The position numbers were made by a program, and so were the translations under genes. Positions 16,556-27,500 of a DNA stretch of 64,000 bases are shown here, piece after piece (within the stretch, counting starts at the first letter, position 1; each line of letters starts with the position of its first letter). The notes under the pieces were generated by a model. That model had not been told where the DNA came from, did not search any database, and was given only the letters and a program-made list of their open reading frames with translations. This DNA is from Begonia masoniana (lineage: Eukaryota; Streptophyta; Magnoliopsida; Cucurbitales; Begoniaceae): positions 10,508,168 through 10,572,167 of the forward strand of contig CM039514.1 of the NCBI GenBank assembly GCA_022432975.1. Direction: 5' to 3'.

Positions 16556-16646
<91 letters not shown>
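16556..16646 (+). repeat. (GA)n microsatellite in the right inverted repeat
   Basis: About 45 GA units, the mirror of the (CT)n tract on the left. Confidence 0.97.
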
Positions 16647-16649
<3 letters not shown>

Positions 16650-16812
16650 AACTTGGTCATTTTAAAAGACTTCTGTCAAATTTAACTGAAAAATTGACGG
16701 GAGGGTTTGAATTGCAAACGTTTTATACGATATGGTTTGATTGGGTACAAAAAAACGTTAGGTACTAAATGGTCACTGACCTCATACGTTAGGGTCTAAA
16801 TTAAACTTTTCC

Positions 16813-17444
16813 AAAAAAAAAATAGTGATTTAACTATTTTTCCTGTATCCCTGTGGGAATTTAATCAAATAACTTCATTAGAACACAACTTTCTCAGCGA
16901 TTACAACAAACATAAATATATTTCTATTCTACGTATATATTAAATTACCAAAATATTAATAAAATGACGTGTATTGTTTTTATCCAATTTAAAACTAAGT
17001 TTTTTTTTTTTCAAATCAATTAGAATTTTAATATATTTTAATTGGTGATCAGTCAGTCAAAATCAATTCAATCACGATAAAACAATATAAAATCGGAACA
17101 AGAATATTAAAACGAGAGAATTTCAAATCAAATCAAAAGTTTCGGTACCATCGAACCGAAGACAAAAAGAGATAGTTCTTAATGGAATTAAAAATACAAA
17201 CTTTAATTAAAGAAAACTTCCAAACAAACTTTGATTAATGTAATATTCTGACAAATAAAAGAAATAAAGAAAAGACGACAAACAAGATGACAAATCTATA
17301 GGCATATAGCTCTCGCGCATAAAAGAAATAAAGGAAAGAGGACAAACAAGAAGACAAACATAAAAGTTCTTTCTTTATTTAATTTCTGACCCTAATGGAA
17401 ATAATTTTGGACTTTTTACACTAAAAGGTAGCAAAATACTATGT
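16813..17444. other. AT-rich non-coding stretch right of the Pack-MULE
   Basis: No gene seen. A short imperfect direct repeat (ATAAAAGAAATAAAG..., followed by ACAAACAAGA) occurs near 17257 and 17318. The stretch lies inside the interrupted copia integrase region. Confidence 0.45.
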
Positions 17445-17879
17445 TTATGTCTATTTAATAATAGATATAAAATCTATTATCATTACCAACCAAAGTTTTT
17501 GTTGAAATGTGACCACAAATATCCGCTTTTAAATTGTATGGTTTCTTTGATAAATTTTTTTTTAAAAGGAAACAATGTGTTGTTTTCTTACAAAACAATA
17601 AATACAACTTGACAAAGTTTCAATTTTAAGACGTGACAAACAATCTCTCTTGTCAAGTAGTTGAAGTTCTTTCTCACTTATACGACTAAGTCGTCTATGT
17701 CATAACTCAATTACTGAGTTATTTTGTGCAACATTTACAGATACTTCTTTCACGGTTGGTAGAGTCACATATAAGGTAGACTTTTCGATTCATCTTCCTA
17801 TAATTAGTGAGATTCTGTTGAGCTTTCATTTTCGTCCAACAAATTTACTCTTATAGCTTGCGTCATCAAGAACACTAAT
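17445..17879 (-). pseudogene. Ty1/copia relic: GAG-pre-integrase and integrase zinc region
   Basis: The minus strand gives LWHRRLSRISEKELQLLDKR near 17640-17705, the typical GAG-pre-integrase motif, preceded by VSVNVAQNNSV. Next come CIYCFVRKQHIVSF (Cys-X2-Cys zinc ligands) and ADICGHISTKTLVGN in shifted frames. It joins the protease part at 39057 once the solo LTR at 17880-39056 is removed. Frameshifts and stops throughout. Confidence 0.85.
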
Positions 17880-18313
17880 TGTAGCACCCGGTTCCATCGA
17901 ACCGATTTTATCTTGTCATCTAATAGTGTACACTTTATGGATGAAATTGGGAGAATTATTGATTCGGTTAATAAGTGACTAAGTAAAGGCATAATGGTAA
18001 ATGGAGATTTATAGTGGATAACGTATTTAAGGGAGGGTTTAATGAGGTTTAGCCGCCACTGTTTTCTCATTTTCCTTTCTCGGTATTCAGCTCAAGCTCA
18101 GCAGAGCTCTCAGGCGATTTCCTCTCCGATTTCTATTCCTCAACCTAGGTGAGTTTTCTTGAGTTTTAGTGGCTAGATAGCAGAAAAAGTACAATGTGTA
18201 TTTTGGGAATGCTGTGAATGAGAGTAGGTTCGGGTTTAGGTGATAAACCGAGAATGCACGATTAATAGAGTTCCAAGTTAGCTTCCTTAGGTTTCTAAAT
18301 GGTTTAGAATGAG

Positions 18314-19772
18314 TGATAAGTGTGTATTTTACACACTTATCTATACTTTTTATACTTGATTTGATAAGTTTTTCTCAAGTATTTGAAGGAATTTGATATA
18401 TTTTGTGCAAGTGTGCAGAAATTTTAATTAGAACAGGAAGAGAAAAGAAAAGAATAAAAGTCGAAGCCGAAGAAAAGAAAAAGATGGAGAAACAGTGAAG
18501 TTTGAAAAACCAGAGGATTAAGCGATCAATTGGCCATCATTAAGCGATTGATCGCTTGAAATAACTACGAATTTAGAGAGACAATCAGATTGAAGGAAGC
18601 GATCGATCGCCATACATGCCAGCGATCGATCGCCCGCAAAGAGAAGAAGCGATCGATCGCTATATATTCCAGCGATCGATCGCTAAACATGCAAGGAGAT
18701 GCTAGCAAATAAAGGAGAAGCAGCGATCGATCGCTAAGCATCAAGACATGCCAGTGATCGATCGCTTATCAATCTACAAATTTGGAAAGATGATTTGTTT
18801 TAATCCGAGCCGTTCACCTGAAGACAAACTTAATCTCCACCATTGATCGAGTTGAAAGAAAACATTAAAAACCTAGCAAACCTAAAGAAAGGGCGTTCAG
18901 CAATTTTGGATTCGGCTAGGCGGCGACAGAAAGCAGCAGAAGGAGAGCTTTCAGCAGAGAGGCGATTCTGGAGGCGATCAGCTATTTTCATAGTTTATTC
19001 TTCCTTTTTATGCTACTATTTAATTATGCATTACTTCAATATTATTGTTTCTTTCTCTTTTAGCATGAACAAAACTTTTATACTAGGGCTACGATGTAGC
19101 CAGACGATGTTTTTTTTCAATTTCTTTGTTTAATTATATTTATTGAGTATTTCTTCCAATATTGTTGATACATTTAATTTATGTTCTTAAAGCCTGTAAA
19201 TTTATGGCCAATCTTTACTTGATTTTTGGGATGTTTTGAGACCGAGAGGTGATAAATATCCGAGCACTGAAATTAATGTCATGAATATACGTAAGCTAGA
19301 GATAGTTACGGTATTGGTGTGATCATTGTGATTTCTTGATTGAATTGTATTTGATTAATGTAGGATTTGAGACTGAAAAGTGATAACCCATTAATCAAAT
19401 AAACTACGCAATGCTCGAGAGAGATTGTACTAGAATTTAGTGAAATCGATCATCAACATAGGAATAATATTTATGAATATAATTGCGAAGGATTGAAATA
19501 AATATTGTCTTGGTGAAGTAGTAGTTTCTAGGCTTTTATTAATTTGATTTAATCTCAGTTTATTTGTTTTACTACTTTAATTTAGTTTATTTTAATTGTT
19601 TTAGTCATTTATTTTAACTGCAATTATTAAAAATCATAAAAACGTGTGTTCAATTTAGAATTAAAATTAGTTATTTCGATTATTAATTACAAGTCCTCGT
19701 GGGTTCGACACTCTCTTTATCACTATATTACTTGTTGCGACTCGTACACTTGCGAACATATTTTTCACAACA
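18314..19772 (+). mobile_element. Tat/Retand-like solo LTR
   Basis: TGATAAGTGTGTATTTTACA starts at 18314 and TTTTTCACAACA ends at 19772, with a perfect ATGAG duplication (18309-18313, 19773-19777). The end segment around 19690-19760 (CCTCGTGGGTTCGACACTC, then TTGTTGCGACTCGTACACTT) resembles LTR ends of Tat-lineage (Retand/Ogre) Ty3/gypsy elements. The length of 1459 bp and lack of coding sequence indicate a solo LTR. Confidence 0.82.
18520..18775 (+). repeat. GCGATCGATCGC palindrome array
   Basis: At least six copies of the 12-bp palindrome GCGATCGATCGC or near variants (GCGATTGATCGC, GTGATCGATCGC) occur at irregular spacing of about 20-60 bp inside the Retand-like LTR. Confidence 0.9.
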
Positions 19773-20739
19773 ATGAGTTATAGTAAAGATTGAATTAACG
19801 CTCTGTTTATGATTTTAGGTGAGCAAAATCCCGAGATAGCTTGCAACCCAACTTTTCCTAAGAAGTCAGGTAAGTAGAGTATGTGTGTGCCTTCGGGTCT
19901 ACATCACAAAACATTAGGTTTATACTTGTTTAAATTTTTTCTGTATGTCATGTATCATGTTTTGGAAAGAACACGAAAATGAATTTACATGTAATGGCAT
20001 GACAAGGTATGAACAGAATGTAATAGATCAGCTGTTAAGGGAACTAATCCGCCCCTTAATCGATGAAGAGGATTTATAGCTTTGGAAAAATTGATCCGCT
20101 TCCCAATGGAATTTAGGATCAGATCAGCTGTTAAGGGAACTAATCCGCCCCTTAATTTATGAAGAGGATGTATGACTTTGGGAAAAATGATCCAACTTCC
20201 AATGGAACCGAGGGATCAGATCAGGGAAAGAACGTGAATACAACTGAGATGTGAAAGTAGAAACTGCATGACTAGGATTTATGTTTCAGCATATCATTTC
20301 ATTATTTCTTTACTTACTTAGCATTAGGCTAATAGATGAGTTTTGTGATGTAGGTGAAGAAATTCCAGCAGGTGTGTTCTCCGAGTATGTTGAGGACTAG
20401 TGTAACGCGCCGAGTTTTCTGAACCCGGTTTGTTACTCATAAGCCGTACATAACTAAGAAACCTTGGACTAAATTTAAAACTCTCTCGAAAGTCTAAATT
20501 TAACATTTTTTTTTTTGAAAAAGAAACTTCAAAACATTTAAATGTTTGCAGCGGAAATCATTTGAACCACAATGAAGTTATACAAAACTACAAAACGCTG
20601 TTGAATTGTTAAGAAACAATCGGCAATTTGGAAATTCTAGTTTAAACAGCGAAATACTAGAGAAGTCGTAGAAGTCAAACACATCTGCTGATTGATAAAG
20701 TCAACGGAAGAAGCAGAAAACAACCAAAATAGAAGACTC

Positions 20740-21290
20740 CTGCCGATGACGTCAGTCGAATGAAAAACAAAGGACATCTCTCGGTAGACTGTATCTACCG
20801 GTGACTAAACGACAAAATGTACTCTACATCTTCCGATGACGTCAGCACGCATCTGCCGATGAGTTTACTGAAACATCTTCCGATGGACTTAGACCTACAT
20901 CTTCCGATGACGTCAGCTCGCATCTGCCGATGAGTTTACTGAGACATCATCCGATAGACTTAAACCTACATCTTCCGATGACGTCAGCACGCATGTGCTG
21001 ATCACTAAACGTCAAATGTAGTACCCACTCATACCGGTAGGGCAAATCCTACATCTTCCGATGGAACAAACCTCATGTACCGGTGACTTTACTGAGACAT
21101 CATCCGATGACTATTCTTAAGGCATCTTCCGATAGAATTAACCTACATCATCCGATGACTTTTCTTAAGGCATCTTCCGATAGACAACAACACAACTTTC
21201 TCCGATAGAAAACAATAAACTTCTACACACATCCACCGATAGCTTTTACCAAAACATCATCCGATAGATAAATTACTCGACTCCTACTGA
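20740..21290 (-). repeat. CATCTTCCGATGACGTCAG motif array in LTR family 5
   Basis: Repeated variants of CATCTTCCGATGACGTCAG, CATCTGCCGATGAGTTTAC and CATCATCCGAT lie near the 3' end of the reverse LTR. TGACGTCA, the palindromic core bound by plant TGA-type bZIP factors, occurs at 20747, 20837, 20908 and 20979. Confidence 0.88.
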
Positions 21291-22421
21291 TGGACCAAAC
21301 AACATGGCAATAGATTTTACTATAAATCAAGAAAGTCCCGACTATCAAAAGGACTTAAGCATTTTACCAAAAACCATTCAGAGGCAGTTTAAATCATTGT
21401 ATTGCTCAAATTCAGTAAAAACAACATTATAAAATCCAACGGAACACTAATGTCAGGAAATCTCCAAAACTAATTCAAAAGGTTGCTACCACTACTGTCA
21501 TGAAAACTCAATGTACTCAGATTGAATCATTATCAATTAGACCTTTACAACCGCTGACACCAGTTAACCCGCTTTATCAGTTTACCAGACTGGAGCATGA
21601 ATGTACCCCTCCAACCACATCTACTGATCTGTGCACACGGGAAATTCACCTGCAGTAATCTCTTCACCTACATCACAAAACTCATCTATTAGCCTAATGC
21701 TAAGCAAGTAAAGCTAGAAATGAAATGTGTACTGGAATGTAAATCCTAAATATGCAGTTTCTACTTTCATTCCTCAGTTATGTTGCATTCGTTCACTGGT
21801 CTGATGATCCCTGATACAATGGGAGGTGGATCAGTTTTCCCAGGGTATGAATCCATATATTCAATTAAGGGGCGGATTAATTCCCTTAACAGCTGATTTG
21901 ATCCCTGATACAATGGGAGGTGGATCAATTTTCCCAAGGTATGAATCCGTATGCTCGATTAAGGGGCGGATTAATTCCCTTAAAAGTATACTGTTACAAT
22001 CTGTTCACATCTCACCATGCTACTTCATGTAAATTCATGTTCGTTTTTCTTTCAAAATATGATGCATGGTAACTTAAAAGAAACATTCATTCATGCACAC
22101 ACAAATCCTACTGTTTTGTGATGTAGGCCCGAAGACACATGCAAACTCTACTTACCTGGTCTCCTGGAAAAACTTGGTTGCAAGCTACTTCGGGTATTAC
22201 TCAAACCTAAAACCATAGACAGAGCATACATTAAATTTCCTCTAATCTTCATTCTCAACCACTAGAAATCTAAGGGAAACTGTTTTGGGAACTCTAGTCA
22301 TTGTGCATTCCCGATTTCAACTTAAACCGAAACCACCACTCGCTCACCGCTTTCTCAAAACCTCATTTAACATCCCTCCTACCAACGATAGATACAAGGT
22401 AACAAGAAATAGAAGCAAAAC

Positions 22422-24442
22422 TGTAGCACCCGGCTCTATTAAACTAAATTTAATTGCCAATTATAATGTGTTAATTTTATGGAAGAATTGAGGGAGAAAG
22501 TGATTAGGTTAGTTAATAACTATGTAAGGACAAAAGGGTAATTAGCAATTTTATAAATGGATAACGTATTTAATGGAGGGTTTAATGAGGTTTAGCCGCC
22601 ACTGTTTCCCTCATTTTTCTTCTCGGTATTCAGCTCAAGCACAGCAGAGCTCCAGGCGATTTCCCTCTCCGATCCTCATTCCTCGAACTAGGTGAGTTTT
22701 CCATTTTATTTCTCGAGATTTTAGTGGCTAGATAGCAGAGATAGTGTAATGCGCGTATTTTGATAATACTGCGAGTGAGTTGAGTTCGATTTTAGTATTG
22801 AGCCGAGAGTGTATGATGATTAGAGATTTCAAACGAGCCCCTTAGGTTTCAGAACGATTTAGGATAAGGTTAGTGGTGATCTAATCGGTATTTTTGCTTA
22901 TGACGCTAGGTGAGCATGGTTTCCAGAGTATTTGAAACCGAACGATTTCCAGGAGACCAGGTAAGTAAAGTATGCATGTGCCTTCGGGCCTACATCACAA
23001 AACAGTAGGGTTATGCATATTGAGAATGATTTTGTGTGTCACGCATCATGTTTTTGAAAGATTACGAAAATGAATTTCCATGTAAGAATAGTGAAGTATG
23101 AACTGTATGTGACAGACAAACTATTAAGGGAACTAATCCGCCCCTTAATCGAGTAGAGGATGTATGACATTGGGAGAATTGATCCCACTCCAAAGGGAAC
23201 AGAGGGATCAGTTCAGCTATTAAGGGAACTAATCCGCCCCTTAATCGAGTAGAGGATGTATGACCTTGGGAAAATTGATCCACATCCCGAGGGAACCGAG
23301 GGATCAGATCAGCTTATGAACGTATGTAAATGCAACTGAGATGAGAAAGTAGAAACTGCATGTTTAGGAATTTATGTTTCAGCATTCCATTCCATTACTG
23401 CTTTACTTACTTAGCATTAGGCTAATAGGTGAGTTTTGTGATGTAGGTGGAGAAGTTACAGCAGGTGAGCCTTCTGAGTTCATTGAAGGATAGGCTGGTT
23501 GGGGGAGCACACTCATGCCACGGACCTGGTATTTGATGAGGCAGTTTAACTGATGTCTGTTGGAGTAAAGGTGAAGTTGACAACATTTTGACTTGAATAG
23601 GTTGAGTCCTCATGACAGTGGTTGTTTCAATGTTTTGAAAATGTTTTGAATTTTTCTGATGATGGTATTCTGCTGAGATTTGACGATGGCACTTGCTGGA
23701 TTGTTTTAAGTAATGCATTTGTTAGAATGGTATTTGAATGATTTCAGTAATGTGAGTAATTTCATTTCTGTAATTAGAGTTGTGTTTGCGTAGCATGGAG
23801 TAGTTGAGTTGTTGTTCTGTCGCCTATCGGAAGATATAAGTAGGACTTTTGTCGTTTTGCGGCAGGTGGATATAGAGTAAAGTCGATCGGATGAGGAAAT
23901 CATCCGGTTGACGTCACCAGTGGATATAGAGTAAAGTCGATCGGATGAGAAAATCATCCGGCTGACGTCACCGGTGGATATAGAGTGAATTCGATCGGAT
24001 GAGAAAATCATCCGGCTGATGTCACCGGTAGATGTAGGATGTATCTTGTTGTTTTGTGACCGGATGATGTAGTCAAAACTTTGTTGTTTTGTTATCCGGG
24101 AAAAGCCTCATGTTTTCTATGTCAGTTCCTTCCGGTTGACTTCGTTCTTCGGATGATGTGTTTGACTTTCATAAATTTCAAGTATTTCACGCCTAAACTT
24201 TCATCCCTTCCGGTTGAATTATTTTCTTAATATTTTATGTGATCATTCAAGCCTTTTACAATAGTTTTGTTTAACTCCATTTTACTTAAATGATTTCCGC
24301 TGCAAGTTTCGAATATTATTGTTTTGAAGATTCCGCTTATGTCAAGTTTTTTTTTTTTTAAAAAAAAATAAATACGGTTGAAATTTTAGTCATGTACGGG
24401 TATGGTGTGACGAACCGGGTTCAGATAACTTGGGGCGTTACA
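22422..24442 (+). repeat. LTR 1 of the tandem chromovirus
   Basis: Starts TGTAGCACCCGG, ends GGGGCGTTACA. Candidate leader splice sites: donor 22692, acceptor 22909, 51-nt block 22910-22960, donor 22961, acceptor 23446. A GCC-TTCG-GGC hairpin lies at 22980-22989, with complementary arms at 22990-23003 and 23433-23446. Two 8-bp-stem hairpins sit at 23123-23149 and 23219-23245. A threefold motif block with TGACGTCA (23909, 23963) lies at 23875-24035. Confidence 0.93.
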
Positions 24443-24445
24443 GTA

Positions 24446-24457
24446 TGGTATCAGAGA
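24446..24457 (+). promoter_or_regulatory. Primer binding site, initiator tRNA-Met type (body 1)
   Basis: TGGTATCAGAGA starts three bases after LTR 1 and matches the complement of the 3' end of plant initiator tRNA-Met for the first 11 bases. It primes minus-strand DNA synthesis. Confidence 0.92.
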
Positions 24458-24590
24458 CATTCAGTTAAACTGTTCAAAAGATTAAGTGCCAATCGTTGCA
24501 TGGGGGTACTCCAACAACTGTAAGTGTTTACCTTAACCTTAGCTACTAGGTATTTAAGAGTATAATTAACCTTGTGCAGGAATATAGCAA

Positions 24591-27500
24591 ATGTCTAGAC
24601 GACCAGGAAGACCAAGGTTACCAAGGGAGATACCAAGTCCGAGGCGGGAGGAGGACTCTAGTGTAATTAGGCTGCTGACAGAATTGATGCGTCAGCAGAC
24701 TGATATAGTACGTCAACAGTCTGACCAATTAGGAGTGCTGTTGAGCCGGGAGACACAAGGAAGTGCCAACTCGGGTTCTAGCAGTGAACATTCTGGAGAT
24801 AGATTCCGGAGACTGAGACCACCCACGTTTGATGGTCAGTCAACTGATCCAGTTATTGCTGAGGGTTGACTTAGAAAAATTGAGAGTATGTTTAGGTGTG
24901 CCAATATTGGAGAAGAGGACAAAGTCACGTTGGCCACGTTCCATTTGGCTGGTGAAGCTCAACTCTGGTGGGAAACAGTTGAAACCACCACTGACATTCT
25001 GACTATGACTTGGTCACAGTTTAAGGACATCTTTTATGAGAAATATTTTAACAGCACGGTCCAAACCGCAAAGAAGTTGGAGTTTCTGAATTTGAAGCAG
25101 ACAGGGTCGGTGGCAGAGTACAGTAGGCAATTTGAGTCCTTGTCCAGGTTTGCTGAACATTTTGCTCATAAGGACGAGGATAAGGTGTTCAAATTTGTGC
25201 ATGGACTGAAGCCGGAGATTTATCGAGGAGTCAAATTCTGTGGCATTAAAGGTTTAACATTCAGTGAAGTTGTGTCCACTGCTCTGGAAGTGGAAGAAGC
25301 TGAAGGGAAGTGTGCTAGACCAAAGGAGGTTTCGCAAAAGTGTATCCAGCACAACCATCAGAGGGGAGAGAAGAGGCCAAGTGAAGGCCAAAGTAACCAA
25401 GGATCTGGAAAGAGGGTACTGAATACCCAGAAGTTTCCTCAATGCCCGAAATGTTCAAAGAATCACTCGGGTGAGTGTAGATTTGGATCGGGTAAGTGTT
25501 TTAACTGTGAAGAGGTTTGACATTTGTACAAGGATTGCCCAAAGCCCCGAATCGTTCGATGTTTCCATTGCAACAAGGTTGGCCATGTCAACAGAGACTG
25601 CCCAGCTTTGAAGGGTGGCCCTACCAGGATTAAGCCAAGAATATTCTCCATGATGGAGTCAGGTGGTGAGGACCAGCCTGCTGTAGTGTCAGGTACTATA
25701 TTGATTAACTCTGTATCTGCTTTTACTTTGATAGATTCAGGTGCAACTCATTCTTTTATAGCCTCTACATTTGCTGATAAGTTAGATGTACGGTTACTCC
25801 TTCTGAGCATGTGTATAACGTAGCATTACCTTCTGGTGAGCACATGCACTCCAGTCAAATAATGCCTGATAGTGTGGTGTTAGTAGGGAACATGAATTTG
25901 CCTGCTGACCTTATTGTTATGGACATAATGGGATTTGATGTGATCCTAGGAATGGATTGGTTGTTTAAGCATTATGCCACAATAGATTGTAGAACTAGAA
26001 TTGTTAGTTTTCAACCCCCTAGTGGTTTAAACCATACCTTCCAAGCCCTGAAGAAGAGTAAGGAGATGACTGTAATGACTTCTGTTAGTTGTAGACCCTC
26101 CCCTTGCAGAGAGTATTTGTGCTTTTTGGCCAGTGTTTTAGACACACAAACAGTAGAAAAATCAAGCCCCAAAAATGTTTTAGTTGTCCAAGATTTTCCA
26201 GAAGTATTTCTAGATGACCTTCCTGGTTTGCCACCAGATAGGGAAATTGAATTTGTGGTAGATGTTTACCCCGGCGCTGAGCCAGTATCTAAGAATCCAT
26301 ATAGACTAGCACCAACAGAACTTAAAGAGTTGAAGAAACAGTTAGAGGACTTGTTGGAAAAATGGGTTCATACGCCCTAGCTTTTCACCATGGGGTGCAC
26401 CTGTCCTTTTTGTCAAAAAGAAAGATGGATCAATGCGTATGTGCATAGACTATAGAGAATTGAATAAGCTAACTGTCAAGAACAAGTATCCACTGCCGAG
26501 GATCGATGATTTATTTGATCAGCTTAAGGGTGCAAGAGTTTTCTCAAAAATTGACCTTAGGTCCGGTTATTACCAGTTGAAGGTTAAATCTAAAGATATC
26601 CCAAAGACTGCCTTTCGCACAAGGTATGGGCATTATGAGTTTTTGGTTATATCTTTTGGTTTGACAAATGCGCCAGCAGCCTTCATGGATCTCATGAATA
26701 GGGTGTTTCGCGAGTATTTGGACAAGTTTGTCATTGTATTCATAGATGACATTTTAATCTATTCTAGAACTAAGGATGAGCATGCAGGACACCTAAGCTT
26801 GGTGTTAGGATTGCTGAGGCAGCACCAACTTATGTCAAATTTTCTAAGTGTAAGTTTTGGTTGGACAGAGTTCACTTTCTTGGTCATGTGATCTCTGGAG
26901 ATGGGATATCTGTTGATCCAGCCAAGGTTCAAGCTGTTAAGGAGTGGCCCCAACCGAAGAATGCTACGGATATCCGGAGTTTTCTTGGATTAGCAGATAT
27001 TATAGAAAATTCATCGAGGGATTTTCAAAGATTGCCATACCCCTTACTATGTTGACAAGGAAAAATGTGAAGTATAATTGGACTGATAAATGTGAATCCA
27101 GTTTCCAGACCTTGAAACAGAAACTGACCAATGCCCCAATTTTAACCCTTCCAGTCGAAAATGGTAAATTCAGTATTTATTGTGATGCTTCCAAGGTTGG
27201 ACTTGGTGGTGTTTTGATGCAAGATGGAAAGGTTATAGCTTATGCTTCTAGGCAGTTAAAAGTACACGAAAAGAATTACCCTACACATGACTTAGAATTA
27301 GCTGCTGTGGTTTTTTGCATTAAAGATTTGGAGGCACTACCTGTATGGACAAACCTGTGAGATATTTTCGGATCATAAAAGTCTGAAATACATTTCACGC
27401 AAAAGGAACTGAATATGAGGCAACGTAGGTGGTTAGAGTTTGTCAAAGATTATGATTTTGAGATTAAGTACCACCCTGGCAAGGCGATGTAGTGGCTGAT

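Larger units (their letters stand above)
15579..16812. mobile_element. Non-autonomous TIR element (Pack-MULE type) carrying host gene exons
   Basis: Both ends carry an inverted repeat of about 310 bp. It starts GGAAAAAGTTCAATTTAGAC at 15579 and reads the same from the right end (16812) on the other strand. It includes GGTCAGTGACCATTT, the stretch TTTGACAGAAGTCTTTTAAA, a (CT)n/(GA)n tract on each side, and GCCTCTCCGACCGTGTTTT at the inner edges (about 15874-15892 and 16500-16518). Between them lies a fragment of an AHA1-like gene with its introns. Long inverted repeats plus captured genomic exons and no transposase fit a Pack-MULE. The flanks are A runs on both sides, so a 9-bp target duplication is possible but cannot be proven. 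Confidence 0.85.

Noticed and set aside
16367..16660. Frames ending in (Arg-Glu)n or (Ser-Leu)n
   Set aside because: The repeat part is the GA/CT microsatellite; only the first ~30 codons on the plus strand overlap the captured AHA1 exon, in another frame.
24446..24457. tRNA-like sequence
   Set aside because: Only the 12-base complement of the initiator tRNA-Met 3' end, i.e. a primer binding site; no tRNA cloverleaf follows.
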